Part shown: positions 54,298 through 63,867 of the stretch, piece by piece | How the letters are laid out: every line of letters begins with the position of its first letter | How positions within the stretch are numbered: the stretch's first letter is position 1 | NCBI GenBank assembly: GCA_014190235.1 | Contig: BJGC01000005.1 | Span: 41,989 to 105,988 of the forward strand | Reading direction: 5' to 3' | DNA from: Actinomycetes bacterium | Lineage (GTDB): Bacteria > Actinomycetota > Acidimicrobiia > Acidimicrobiales > Ilumatobacteraceae | Length of the DNA stretch: 64,000 nucleotides | The notes under the pieces: model-generated | Told to the model about the DNA's origin: nothing | The model's database searches: none | Seen by the model: the letters and a program-made list of their open reading frames with translations, nothing else | Translations under genes and position numbers: made by a program

Positions 54298-55704
54298 ATG
54301 AGAAGAATTCTTGGAATCGCTGGAGTTGTCACACTCGTAGCACTCAGTGCGTGCTCGGCAAGTGGTTCAAGCGACGGCGCCACCACTGACTCCACCGCGC
54401 AGAATGTTCCGGTTGACTCGACCGCATCTGGTTCTGACACTGTCACATTCGGCACAATGGATAGTCCGTGCGGAAAAGGTACGGCCACAGTTGACGCCAC
54501 TCAAAATGGCGGGCCAACGCTCAAAGTCGTGTCGGCAACTGATAAGGGTTTCACCATTACCCCTGGTCTTGACATCGAACTTGAAGATGCTGCCAAGGGC
54601 TTTGTTGGCTGGTGTAACGAACAAGGAGGCATCCAGGGCGTACCACTCGAACTTGTCGAAGTTGATGCCGCTTTATTCCAGGTGCCTGCAGCGATGGAGA
54701 AGATCTGTGCAAGCGCATTTGCAATGGTCGGTGGCGGATTGGTGTTTGATAATCAAGAGTTCCCCCGCTTTCATGAATGCAAGATGATTGACTTCCCTGC
54801 GTACACAGTGACATCGGCAAAATCTGGCTCAAACGGAAAAATTCAACCCATCCCCAACCCGGCACAAGTGAAACCGACAAGTTGGTTGTTGTATCTCAAG
54901 AAAAATCGCGCCGAAGACATCAAAAAGACCGCCATCCTTGCCGGAAACTTCGAAACCACTTTGAACGTTGCCAGAAGTCTCAAAGAAACAATGGAAATTG
55001 TTGGTGGCTTTGATTCGGTAGACATCATTGAGTACAACTCAGCAGGCGAAGCCTCATGGACACCGTTTGCACAAAAACTCAAAGACAAGGCAATTACAGC
55101 GATGTCTTTTGTTGGATCACCTACTGGAATCATCCCATTGCTTAAAGCAATGCAAGAAATTGGTTACAAGCCAAACGTAATTTTTAACGACGGAAACTTC
55201 TACGACTCTTCACTTGAAAACCTTGGACCAATGTCTGACGGTCTGATTGCTCGAACTGTGTATTCACCTTTTGAAGAGAGCACAAACTTTCCTGCAATGA
55301 GTGATTTCCTGGCCATCATGAAGAAATACAATCCAAGTGGCAAGATTGCTGGCCTTGGTCTGCAGACATTCTCGGCCTATCTCATGTTTGCCCAATCAGC
55401 AAACGGGTGTGTCAAGACCAACAACAATGTCATTGAGCGCGAGTGCGTACTTGCCGAGGGGAAAAAAATCACGTCGTGGACGGCTGGTGGCTTGCACACA
55501 GAGACAAATCCGAGCGCAGGCACTCCCCCTAAATGTGGCACTCTGATGCAGTTGCAAGGTGGCAAGTGGACACGCCTGTTCCCTGCACTCGGTAGCGCAG
55601 ACGACAACGGCAACGGCTGGCACTGTGACGAAGATGGAGTTGTCAATCTGACTGGCTTATACGGAGACGCAACGCCAGGCATTGATACGAGTCGACCGAA
55701 CTAA
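54298..55704 (+). CDS. Branched-chain-type ABC transporter substrate-binding lipoprotein (LivK-like)
   Basis: Extracytoplasmic binding protein of 468 residues, type I periplasmic fold. The signal peptide ends in a lipobox (LSAC, cysteine about 19) followed by a Ser/Thr-rich linker. Later parts GFTITPGLDIELEDAAKGFVGWCNEQGG and GFDSVDIIEYNSAGEASW fit the family. It is longer than amino-acid LivK proteins and has many cysteines in its last third. GGGGGAAG precedes the ATG. The fused permease and two ATPases follow. The location beside thiolase-fold and acyl-CoA dehydrogenase genes suggests an organic acid rather than an amino acid. Confidence 0.85.
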   Translation: MRRILGIAGVVTLVALSACSASGSSDGATTDSTAQNVPVDSTASGSDTVTFGTMDSPCGKGTATVDATQNGGPTLKVVSATDKGFTITPGLDIELEDAAKGFVGWCNEQGGIQGVPLELVEVDAALFQVPAAMEKICASAFAMVGGGLVFDNQEFPRFHECKMIDFPAYTVTSAKSGSNGKIQPIPNPAQVKPTSWLLYLKKNRAEDIKKTAILAGNFETTLNVARSLKETMEIVGGFDSVDIIEYNSAGEASWTPFAQKLKDKAITAMSFVGSPTGIIPLLKAMQEIGYKPNVIFNDGNFYDSSLENLGPMSDGLIARTVYSPFEESTNFPAMSDFLAIMKKYNPSGKIAGLGLQTFSAYLMFAQSANGCVKTNNNVIERECVLAEGKKITSWTAGGLHTETNPSAGTPPKCGTLMQLQGGKWTRLFPALGSADDNGNGWHCDEDGVVNLTGLYGDATPGIDTSRPN

Positions 55705-55737
55705 CTAGTCACAGCACGCGCTGGCGACACTAGAAAC

Positions 55738-58005
55738 ATGCAGCAACTCGTCGCATACACAATCATCGGTCTCACGACTGGCGCAATCTACGCTCTTGCA
55801 TCAAGTGGTCTGCTCGTCACGTATGTTACGTCTGGAGTCTTTAATATTGCCCACGGTGCAATCGGAATGATCGCCGCATTTTCTTACTGGCAAGTTCGCT
55901 TTGAGTGGGGATGGTCTGCCCCAGTTGCACTTATCGCCATTTTGGGAGTGCTGTGTCCAACGCTGGGCCTTGTTATCGATCGAGTTGCTCTTCGTGGTCT
56001 TGCACAAGCAACCGAGGTCACGCGGCTTACCGCAACTGTCGCGTTAATGGCCGCGTTTATCGGCATCGCCACATGGATCTGGCCACCCGAAAATCGTCAA
56101 CCATTTCGTGGATTCTTTGATGGCAACAACGTAAGTGTCCTCGGTGTCAATGTTGGTTGGAATAAAATTATTGCCCTTATCGCCGCAATAGCAGTGGCTG
56201 TTGGTCTGCGAATCCTGTTGTACAAGACTCGTCTAGGAATACAAATGCGAGCCGTTGTCGACGACCGCAGTTTGGCCGAACTCAATGGGGCGCGACCAGC
56301 GCGCATCGCAAGTGCATCTTGGGCACTCGGCGCATCGTTGGCTGGACTCGCCGGCATCTTGCTCGCCGCCGAGGTTCAACTCAATGTGGTGCCGTTGACA
56401 TTGCTGGTCATCAATGCCTATGCCGCAGCAATCTTTGGCAGACTCAAAAGTTTGCCACTCACTTTTTTGGGAGCAATGGCCCTGGGTTTAACCGAAGCAT
56501 ATTTACTATGGGGCCAAGGACAGTCATGGTTTCCCGAAACAATCGGTGGCTTCTCTACTGCTGGCCTGCGACAAGCCACTCCAACTATTTTTCTTTTCCT
56601 GTTACTTATGTTGTTGCCACAAGCCAAGTTACGAGCTGGTGCTGCGCGAGTGCGTGAGCGTTCGGCAATCCCACAATGGAATATCGCCATTTTGGGAGCA
56701 GCTGTTTTAGTCATCAGCTCAATTGCTGTAACGGGCATGATGACTCGCTCAAACACGATCTATCTCATACAAGCGCTCATCATGGCTCTTGCAGTCGTGA
56801 GTCTTGTCCCACTCACGGGTTATGCCGGGTTGGTGTCACTCGCACCATTGACATTTGCTGGAATCGGAGCAGTGCTGATGTCCAAAATGCCCGGAGACGG
56901 AAACATTGTCTCATTGATTGCAGTTGTCGTGGTTGTGGCGCTCATCGGAGCTGTCGTCGCATTACCTGCATTGCGACTTGAAGGAATTTATTTAGCACTT
57001 GCTACGGGAGCGTTCGCATTGCTTGTGTCAATCTTAGTGTTTAACCAAGGAAAAATTTTTTCGAACGGTGTTGCTGAAGTGCCACCATTGCGCATCCCTG
57101 GTGTAGATCTCTCACAGCCTCGACCAAAAGCAATTTTCTTGTCTGTGGCGTTCGCCGTGGTCGGGTTACTCCTTGTGGCACTGCGACGCAGTTCATTGGG
57201 GCGTCAGTTTGTAGCAATGAAAGATTCACCACTTGCAGGAGCCACATTGGGCATGAACTTGGTGCGCACAAAGGCATTGGCGTTTGCAATGAGTGCAGCG
57301 ATCGCATCTCTTGCCGGAGCACTTGACGCTGGCAAGGTTGCTCCAGATAACTACACGTTCGATCGCAGTCTTCCAATCCTGTTGTTGGCGATCGTCAGCG
57401 GCGTCGGCTCGATCGGTGGTGCGTTTTTTGGCGGAATGCTGCTCGGATCTAACACCGTTCTGGCTTCAATTGTTCCGTCAATTACAAATATCACGCGAGT
57501 CACGCCTGGTCTGATCGGGCTCAGTATGGGACGTAATCCCAATGGAACAGCCTCGCAGATCGCCACGGGGTTTCGCCCCGTCACATCTCATCCACAATCA
57601 CTCCTTACTGCACTTAGCGGTATTGGCGCGCTCTGGTTGCTGACATCAGTCGACATTATTTCGCATTGGGGATTTTTTGCCGCGCTCGTCATCTGGGGTC
57701 TAGGAATTGTGCCCAACCTGCCAGCACTCGCTGTCACCTCTGGACGATCCCGTGTGTTGTGTCTTCTTATCGCTGCTGTCGGAATGGGTATTGCAGCATT
57801 CTTTGATGACATCTTTGAGGCTGTGCCAACCGGTGGACGATTGTTGGCAATCATCGTGTTGTTTGTAGTTGTTGGCAATGCAATACGCCGTATCCACACT
57901 CCCGTCGCGCCAACCACAAAATCATCACCAGATTTAATGGGACTGACCGGTTTTACTCCTGAAGAGTTGTCACAGTCTGATCGCGCAATCAAGGTGGTGC
58001 CATGA
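55738..58005 (+). CDS. Fused LivH-LivM permease of a branched-chain-type ABC transporter
   Basis: Inner-membrane permease of 755 residues that joins the two permeases of this transporter class. Residues 1-300 are LivH-like (AIYALASSGLLVTYVTSGVFN, EVQLNVVPLTLLVINAYAAAIFG in part). About 320-620 is LivM-like (LVPLTGYAGLVSLAPLTFAGIGA, LRLEGIYLALATGAFALL). After that come roughly four more helices and a hydrophilic tail that normal LivM proteins lack. It starts 34 bases after the binding-protein gene and overlaps the next by four bases (ATGA). The substrate is unknown. Confidence 0.9.
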   Translation: MQQLVAYTIIGLTTGAIYALASSGLLVTYVTSGVFNIAHGAIGMIAAFSYWQVRFEWGWSAPVALIAILGVLCPTLGLVIDRVALRGLAQATEVTRLTATVALMAAFIGIATWIWPPENRQPFRGFFDGNNVSVLGVNVGWNKIIALIAAIAVAVGLRILLYKTRLGIQMRAVVDDRSLAELNGARPARIASASWALGASLAGLAGILLAAEVQLNVVPLTLLVINAYAAAIFGRLKSLPLTFLGAMALGLTEAYLLWGQGQSWFPETIGGFSTAGLRQATPTIFLFLLLMLLPQAKLRAGAARVRERSAIPQWNIAILGAAVLVISSIAVTGMMTRSNTIYLIQALIMALAVVSLVPLTGYAGLVSLAPLTFAGIGAVLMSKMPGDGNIVSLIAVVVVVALIGAVVALPALRLEGIYLALATGAFALLVSILVFNQGKIFSNGVAEVPPLRIPGVDLSQPRPKAIFLSVAFAVVGLLLVALRRSSLGRQFVAMKDSPLAGATLGMNLVRTKALAFAMSAAIASLAGALDAGKVAPDNYTFDRSLPILLLAIVSGVGSIGGAFFGGMLLGSNTVLASIVPSITNITRVTPGLIGLSMGRNPNGTASQIATGFRPVTSHPQSLLTALSGIGALWLLTSVDIISHWGFFAALVIWGLGIVPNLPALAVTSGRSRVLCLLIAAVGMGIAAFFDDIFEAVPTGGRLLAIIVLFVVVGNAIRRIHTPVAPTTKSSPDLMGLTGFTPEELSQSDRAIKVVP

Positions 58006-58715
58006 CCGCTCTTCTTGAGATTCGCAGTGTTGCCGTTCGCTTTGGTGGTGTCATGGCGTTATCAGGAGTTGACCTTGATGTGCAAAAAGATTCAATCACT
58101 GGGCTCATTGGCCCTAATGGAGCCGGCAAAACAACCCTCTTTAACGTGATCTGCGGAATCCGTCAGCCCACGACAGGTGTTGTACTGCTTGACAATAAAG
58201 AGATCAATGGTGTTCCCACTCAAAAGCGAAGTGCCATGGGGATCGGACGCACCTTTCAGCGACTTGAACTCTTCACCACCTTGTCAGTTTTTGACAATGT
58301 TCTTGTTGCTGCCGAACTCGCTCGCGTCAGCAATCCCCATGCTGTTGCGCGTGAGCAGATCGAACTGCTTGGTCTCACTGATCGTACTGACACGATTGCC
58401 GGAGAACTACCGACAGGATCAGCACGCTTGCTCGAAGTTGCACGTGCACTTGCCGGGCGTCCGAGATTGCTCTTGCTTGATGAACCCGCTTCTGGGCTAG
58501 ATGATGTCGAAACTCAACAGCTCGGCGTTTTGTTGCAGCAACTGAAATCACTGGGAATCACTGTCTTGCTTGTCGAGCATGACATGAGTTTGATCATGAA
58601 GGTATGCGATCAAATTCATGTGTTAGATCTCGGGAACGTAATTGCAAGCGGGACACCCGATCAGATTCAACACAATCCAAGCGTCATTGATGCATATCTC
58701 GGAGCAGTGCGATGA
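58002..58715 (+). CDS. livG: ABC transporter ATP-binding protein LivG-like
   Basis: ATPase of 237 residues for the fused permease. Walker A is GPNGAGKTT near residue 35 and Walker B LLLDEPASGLD near 160. The signature is the degenerate LPTGSARLLEVARAL, a form seen in actinobacterial LivG proteins rather than LSGGQ. It overlaps the permease and livF by four bases each (ATGA), so all are translated together. Confidence 0.92.
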   Translation: MTALLEIRSVAVRFGGVMALSGVDLDVQKDSITGLIGPNGAGKTTLFNVICGIRQPTTGVVLLDNKEINGVPTQKRSAMGIGRTFQRLELFTTLSVFDNVLVAAELARVSNPHAVAREQIELLGLTDRTDTIAGELPTGSARLLEVARALAGRPRLLLLDEPASGLDDVETQQLGVLLQQLKSLGITVLLVEHDMSLIMKVCDQIHVLDLGNVIASGTPDQIQHNPSVIDAYLGAVR

Positions 58716-59428
58716 GTGCGATTGGCGAACCTATTCTTGAACTGAAAAACATCAGTGCGAGCTACGACGCTATTTCGGTACTGCATGATGTCAATATCAC
58801 CGTGCGCCGCGGAGAAGTCATGGCTTTGCTCGGACCAAATGGGGCCGGAAAAAGTACGGTTCTCAAAATTGCCAGCGCCTTAATGCGTCCGACGCAAGGC
58901 TCCGTCAACATTGCTGGACACGACCTCACTGGAGCCGCCGCGAGTGAACTTGCCAGACTCGGCGTGTGCACAATTCCAGAAGGACGCGGGATTTTCCCGA
59001 ATCTCACCGTGCGCGAAAATCTGGAGATGGCTGCCCGAAAAGGACTCGCTGTCTCGGTCATCCAAGAACGTGCTTTCGCACGTTTCCCTATCTTGGCTGA
59101 GCGTCGAACTCAACTTGCCGGAACATTGTCTGGTGGTCAACAGCAGATGCTCTCGTTGGCTCGCGGTTTAGCAACCGATCCTGTCTTGCTGATGTTAGAT
59201 GAAATGTCAATGGGGCTTGCCCCGATTGTGGTTGGCGATCTGTACGAACAGGTACAAGCCATCGCTGCCGAGGGAGTCTCGGTGCTTGTGATTGAACAAT
59301 TTGCCCGCACCGTGCTCGGAATCGCAGATACTGCAGTCGTCATGTCCCATGGTCATGTGCGGTTCTCTGGTAACGCCCGTGACGTGGATGAAGCCACTCT
59401 GTCGAGCGCCTATCTTGGAACAAAGTAA
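58712..59428 (+). CDS. livF: ABC transporter ATP-binding protein LivF-like
   Basis: Second ATPase of the importer, 238 residues. Walker A is GPNGAGKST near residue 40, the signature LSGGQQQML near 142, and Walker B LMLDEMSMGLAP, typical of LivF. It ends the transport operon; a small membrane protein gene follows after 40 bases. Confidence 0.93.
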   Translation: MSAIGEPILELKNISASYDAISVLHDVNITVRRGEVMALLGPNGAGKSTVLKIASALMRPTQGSVNIAGHDLTGAAASELARLGVCTIPEGRGIFPNLTVRENLEMAARKGLAVSVIQERAFARFPILAERRTQLAGTLSGGQQQMLSLARGLATDPVLLMLDEMSMGLAPIVVGDLYEQVQAIAAEGVSVLVIEQFARTVLGIADTAVVMSHGHVRFSGNARDVDEATLSSAYLGTK

Positions 59429-59468
59429 TCTGACATCTAGCACCCCACACACCAGGTCAGGAACCCAG

Positions 59469-59825
59469 ATGAACGAAGAACGAATCACTCAATTCACTGA
59501 AGAAGTTGCCGAACTTAAATTGCGTGGCGCAAAGGGCGACAACGAGCGTTGGTTGTTGCTCATCGGATCAATCATGTTGGTTGTGGGAGTTGGTCTGGGC
59601 GTCGGCGGCGGAGTGATGGCCAGCGGAACCACCAACACTGCTGATCAAGTTGCTGCAATTGCCACCGGAAGCCTCGTGGGATTAGTGCTCGTCATCGCGG
59701 GCACTGCGTTGTTCTTGCGCTATTCAATGGGTCGCTTTATTCGCTTTTGGATGGTTCGTTTTGTTCACGAGCAACGCAGCGAAACAGATCGCCTCATTGC
59801 CGCAATCGAAAAATCACAGAAGTAG
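59469..59825 (+). CDS. Hypothetical two-helix membrane protein
   Basis: Protein of 118 residues from ATG 59469. A charged N-terminus (NEERITQFTEEVAELKLRGAK) is followed by two hydrophobic helices (about 30-53 and 65-87) and a basic, partly helical C-terminus with many charged residues. I recognise no family. It follows livF closely and is likely part of the same transcript; a role with the transporter is only positional. Confidence 0.65.
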   Translation: MNEERITQFTEEVAELKLRGAKGDNERWLLLIGSIMLVVGVGLGVGGGVMASGTTNTADQVAAIATGSLVGLVLVIAGTALFLRYSMGRFIRFWMVRFVHEQRSETDRLIAAIEKSQK

Positions 59826-59829
59826 AGAT

Positions 59830-60858
59830 TTAATCAAACACTAACTCTGCCATTGCTCGCAGTGTTGCGGGGCTTCCGCCCAACACAATGGTGGTGACGC
59901 GACTATCTTTCCAGGCCTCAAGGTCATGCTTGATTTTTGCTCGAGAACCAACGAGACAAATTTCATCAATCATCTCGTTCGGAACAGACGCGATCGCTTC
60001 TGGTTGTTTGCCGTTTAAGAACAGGTCTTGAATCTTGTCAACCGCTTGTTCGTATCCCAATCGACGAAAAACATCTGCATGAAAGTTCATCTCTTGGGCA
60101 CCCATGCCACCCACGTACAATGCCATCGTTGGACGAATCGCATCGTAAGCCTTTTCAATATCGTCGTTTATGCTCACATTTACTGTTGGCAAGATTTCAA
60201 ACTTGTCTGGCGTGGTGCGTGCACCGGGCCGCGACCAACCCTCTTTAAGGTGCGAGAGATATAACTCTTCATGGCGTGGCGCATAGAAGATCGGAAACCA
60301 ACCGTCTGCAATTTCGGCAGCAAGGGCGACGTTCTTGGGGCCCTCGGCACCAATAAAAATTGGCAGATCTTCACGCACTGGGTGTGTCATAACATTGAGT
60401 GCCTTGCCTAGGTCCATTCCGCCGATTGCCGGAATCGGATACTCAGGACCCGCGTGAGTCAGTCGTTCTTCACGTGCCAAAATTTTACGAATGATTTCTA
60501 CATACTCGCGGGTGCGGGCAAGTGGTTTGTTAAAGCGCTGTCCATACCAACCTTCGACAACTTGTGGACCACTCACGCCAAGGCCCAAACAAAAGCGACC
60601 GCCCGACAGGTGATCCATCGTGATTGCAGCCATTGCCGTAGCGGTAGGTGTGCGCGCAGAAATTTGAGCGATGTTTGTGCCGAGACGAATAGTGCTCGTT
60701 TGCGAACCCCACCAAGCAAGCGGCGAAATAGCGTCACTCCCCCATGATTCGGCAGTGAAGGCTGAGTCGTATCCGAGTGATTCGACCATTTGAATTGTTT
60801 CTGGTATTCCCTGGGGCATCGAGCGTCCCCAGTATCCGATGTGCCATCCAAGTTTCAT
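59830..60858 (-). CDS. LLM-class F420-dependent oxidoreductase
   Basis: Luciferase-like fold protein of 342 residues from ATG 60858. KLGWHIGYWGRSMPQG begins the domain; GYDSAFTAESWGSDA near residue 30, RLGTNIAQISARTPTATAMA near 60 and GGRFCLGLGVSGPQVVEGWYG near 90 fit the F420-using group. The frame extends to 60987 but runs antisense to the next gene. TACGAT ends six bases before the start. It may act on the substrate of the neighbouring acyl-CoA dehydrogenases, which is a guess. Confidence 0.88.
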   Translation of the reverse strand: MKLGWHIGYWGRSMPQGIPETIQMVESLGYDSAFTAESWGSDAISPLAWWGSQTSTIRLGTNIAQISARTPTATAMAAITMDHLSGGRFCLGLGVSGPQVVEGWYGQRFNKPLARTREYVEIIRKILAREERLTHAGPEYPIPAIGGMDLGKALNVMTHPVREDLPIFIGAEGPKNVALAAEIADGWFPIFYAPRHEELYLSHLKEGWSRPGARTTPDKFEILPTVNVSINDDIEKAYDAIRPTMALYVGGMGAQEMNFHADVFRRLGYEQAVDKIQDLFLNGKQPEAIASVPNEMIDEICLVGSRAKIKHDLEAWKDSRVTTIVLGGSPATLRAMAELVFD

Positions 60859-60864
60859 ACCTGA

Positions 60865-60870
60865 ATCGTA
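60865..60870 (-). promoter_or_regulatory. Probable -10 hexamer of the 59830-60858 gene
   Basis: TACGAT on the minus strand ends six bases before ATG 60858. Confidence 0.45.
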
Positions 60871-60946
60871 GTTCTCGCCTTGGGCAATTTCATAAGCGTC
60901 CGATACTCTATTACTAACACTTGCTCGCATGCCTAAAGGGAAATAG

Positions 60947-62149
60947 ATGGAACTTGGATATACCTCCGAACAAGAAACAATGCGCAAAGAACTGCGCTCG
61001 TACTACGACAGACTTCTTGATGCAGACACCGTGGCGGCTCTCGCCAACGGACACGGCGTGGGTCCTGCGATGCGGGGCGTCTGGAAACAGATGTGCGCAG
61101 ACGGTTGGGCTGGCATCGGTTGGCCAAAAGAATTTGGTGGACAAGGACGCTCGGCGATTGAGCAATTTATTTTCTTCGATGAATCCATGCGTGCGGGTGC
61201 ACCGGTGCCAATGCTCACGATTAATACGGTCGGCCCGACCATCATGAACTACGGAACCCAAGAACAAAAAGATTTCTTTTTGCCAAAGGTGTTGGCAGGA
61301 GACATCCATTTCTGCATTGGCTATAGCGAACCGGGCGCAGGAACAGACCTCGCTTCCTTACAAACTCGGGCAGTTCGTGATGGCGATGAATACGTCATTA
61401 ATGGCCAAAAGATGTGGATGTCACTCTCGAGTGATGCCGACTATTGCTGGCTTGCAGTGCGAACGGGTCCAACTGAAGCAGAGACACCTGCTGGCGAAAA
61501 ATGGAAAAAGCACAAAGGAATCAGCATTGTCATTGTGCCAATGAATACTCCTGGTATCACGCGTCAACCATTGCGTCTGATTGGTGAGCACGACATCAAC
61601 GCGGTGTTCTTTGACAATGTTCGAGTGCCGGTGGCAAACCGAATCGGTGATGAAAACCAGGGATGGACACTGATCACCAACCAACTTAATCACGAACGAG
61701 TCACTTTATGCTCCACCGGAATCGTCGAACGTGCTTTTACCGATATTCGAGCCTGGGCGACAGAAACCATCATGCCTGACGGCCGTCGTGTTGCCGACCA
61801 AGAGTGGGTACAAATTAATCTTGCGCGTGTTTTTGCCACCATTGATGTTTTGCGACTGATGAATTGGCAAAGTGCTTGGGAAGCAACGCAAGGGGTACTT
61901 GACATCGGTCATTGCAGCGCAATCAAGGTCTTTGGCACCGAGGGTTACCTTGACAGTTTCCGGTTGTTGTTTGAAATCCTCGGGCCAGCCGGATATCTGA
62001 TGGACGGCACGCCAGGTGCAATTCTCAGATCGCGCCTTGAATCGTCCTATCGCGGAATGCTTATTCTCACTTTTGGTGGCGGAACGAATGAAAGCCAACG
62101 AGACCTCATCTCAATGTTTTCACTTGGCTTTCCAAGGAGTGCTCGCTGA
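60947..62149 (+). CDS. Acyl-CoA dehydrogenase, FadE-type subunit 1
   Basis: FAD enzyme of 400 residues with GWAGIGWPKEFGG near residue 60, the motif GYSEPGAGTDLASL near 125, NGQKMWMSLSS near 155 and a complete C-terminal domain ending with FGGGTNESQRDLIS. AAAGGG precedes the ATG. It shares a TGATG junction with a second, shorter dehydrogenase, as in the heteromeric FadE pairs of actinobacterial steroid side-chain oxidation. The acyl chain is unknown. Confidence 0.92.
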   Translation: MELGYTSEQETMRKELRSYYDRLLDADTVAALANGHGVGPAMRGVWKQMCADGWAGIGWPKEFGGQGRSAIEQFIFFDESMRAGAPVPMLTINTVGPTIMNYGTQEQKDFFLPKVLAGDIHFCIGYSEPGAGTDLASLQTRAVRDGDEYVINGQKMWMSLSSDADYCWLAVRTGPTEAETPAGEKWKKHKGISIVIVPMNTPGITRQPLRLIGEHDINAVFFDNVRVPVANRIGDENQGWTLITNQLNHERVTLCSTGIVERAFTDIRAWATETIMPDGRRVADQEWVQINLARVFATIDVLRLMNWQSAWEATQGVLDIGHCSAIKVFGTEGYLDSFRLLFEILGPAGYLMDGTPGAILRSRLESSYRGMLILTFGGGTNESQRDLISMFSLGFPRSAR

Positions 62150-63204
62150 TGGACTTTTCACTGACTTCCGATCAACAAGAGCTCCAAGCACTTGCCGCAC
62201 AAATTCTGCGCGATGGCACCACTGTTGAACGCGTCAAGCATGCATTGGCGAGTGACTCGGGTTTTGACATGGCGCTCTGGCGCACTCTGGCGACATCTGG
62301 TTGTGTCGGCATCGCTATTCCTGAAGTTGATGGCGGTGGCGGTTTGGGATTTTTAGAAGTTGCTTCTGTCCTGCAAGAGGTAGGCCGCACTGCTGCACCA
62401 ATTCCAGCATTTGCAGTCATGGCTTTGGGTATCCCCGCTCTTGTGAGTGCTGGTCGTCACGACCTATTGGCGGGCGTTGCTAGCGGAGACGTCATCGTCA
62501 CGGCCGCAATTCATGAGCCATCGGGTGACCCATATGAGCCGGCGCTACGCGTTGCCAATGATCGCCTCACCGGAACCAAGATCTGCGTGCCTGCCGGAAC
62601 AATTGCTCACAGATTTGTCGTCACAACCCAAAATGGTTTGTACGCAGTTGATGCTCAGGCGCCAGGACTCACAGTGACGCGCCAGGACACAACAACTGGA
62701 ACACCAGAGGCAATGCTGGAGTTCAATGAATCTCCTGCTGAAAAAATCGGTGACATGAATGCAATGCTGCAACTTCTGCGAATCGCAAGTGTTGGCACAT
62801 GCATGATGGCTGCTGGCCTGTGTCAAGAAGCACTCAAACTCACTGCCGCCTACACCACTACTCGTCATCAATTCGGAAAACCAATTGCTTCGCTTCAAGC
62901 AGTAAGTCAACGTGCTGGTGACGCATACATCGACACAGAAGCAGTGCGATTGACGGCATGGCAGTCTGCGTGGCGCCTATCAGAAGGTATCCCAGCCGAC
63001 GAACAACTCCTGTCTGCTAAATATTGGGCAGCAGAAGGTTCACAACGCGTGGTTCGGGCTGCTCATCACTTGCACGGTGGCATGGGAGTCGATCGGGACT
63101 ATCCGCTCTATCGCTATTACTTGCTCGCAAAACAAATGGAACTGCAATTGGGTTCAGGAACTCCTTCCCTGCGTCGCCTTGGTGCAGCGTTGGTCGGCAA
63201 CTGA
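62149..63204 (+). CDS. Acyl-CoA dehydrogenase, FadE-type subunit 2
   Basis: Acyl-CoA dehydrogenase of 351 residues, shorter than its partner, with GCVGIAIPEVDGGGGLGFLE near residue 50 and the C-terminal motifs TTRHQFGKPIASLQAVSQRAGD near 240 and HHLHGGMGVDRDYPL near 305. The central FAD-binding beta domain is reduced and lacks the usual SEPxAGSD motif, consistent with a heteromer where one subunit contributes most FAD contacts. Its ATG overlaps the preceding stop by one base. Confidence 0.88.
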   Translation: MDFSLTSDQQELQALAAQILRDGTTVERVKHALASDSGFDMALWRTLATSGCVGIAIPEVDGGGGLGFLEVASVLQEVGRTAAPIPAFAVMALGIPALVSAGRHDLLAGVASGDVIVTAAIHEPSGDPYEPALRVANDRLTGTKICVPAGTIAHRFVVTTQNGLYAVDAQAPGLTVTRQDTTTGTPEAMLEFNESPAEKIGDMNAMLQLLRIASVGTCMMAAGLCQEALKLTAAYTTTRHQFGKPIASLQAVSQRAGDAYIDTEAVRLTAWQSAWRLSEGIPADEQLLSAKYWAAEGSQRVVRAAHHLHGGMGVDRDYPLYRYYLLAKQMELQLGSGTPSLRRLGAALVGN

Positions 63205-63207
63205 TTC

Positions 63208-63867
63208 ATGAAAGACAATTTTCCGCCTAATCCCGAATACATGGAACTGCACAATCGCAGGTATGAGGTTCGTGCGTTTCGTAAATCTGCTGACTGCGTA
63301 TTACTCCGCGGAATGGTGCGCGATGACAAGCCGCATGGTTTGTATTTAGAAGACGACACAGAACCACTCACCATTCATCACATGATCGTCGACATTGAAA
63401 TCTCGTTTCCATCGATGGTCATCCAAAGTGCCCAAGTAGTTTTTGAGAGTCACCCACACACAGAGTGCACCGGAATCGTCAATCACTATCAAGGACTCGT
63501 AGGTCTTTCGATTGCGCGAGGGTTCACTCATAAAGTTCGTGAGTTGTTTGGTGGTCCGCGTGGTTGCACTCACGTCACTGCCCTACTCTCGGCAATGGCA
63601 CCCGTAGCAATCCAATGCGCGTGGTCGATGCGCATTGCAAGTGCCCGTGAAGATAAGTCAATGAATATCCCTAAAGAACAAATGACCCCAGAACAACGCG
63701 AGAATCTCTTTGCTATGAACCTCAACACGTGTCACGTATGGTCAGAAGACGGCGACACTGTTGCAACTTTGCGCGCGGGCGGAGAAATCGAGCCACCTAT
63801 CCCTGTGATGGTGCGCTTGAAAGAACTTGGTCGCAGCCCTGACGACTGGGCAAAGTTCAGGGCGTAG
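63208..63867 (+). CDS. DUF2889 domain protein
   Basis: Protein of 219 residues matching the DUF2889 family, which often lies near acyl-CoA and steroid metabolism genes. It begins with HNRRYEVRAFRK and has the central segment FTHKVRELFGGPRGCTHVTALLSAMAP near residue 110. Function is unknown. It starts three bases after the second dehydrogenase, so it is in that operon, and overlaps the facing ligase gene by 11 bases. Confidence 0.82.
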   Translation: MKDNFPPNPEYMELHNRRYEVRAFRKSADCVLLRGMVRDDKPHGLYLEDDTEPLTIHHMIVDIEISFPSMVIQSAQVVFESHPHTECTGIVNHYQGLVGLSIARGFTHKVRELFGGPRGCTHVTALLSAMAPVAIQCAWSMRIASAREDKSMNIPKEQMTPEQRENLFAMNLNTCHVWSEDGDTVATLRAGGEIEPPIPVMVRLKELGRSPDDWAKFRA

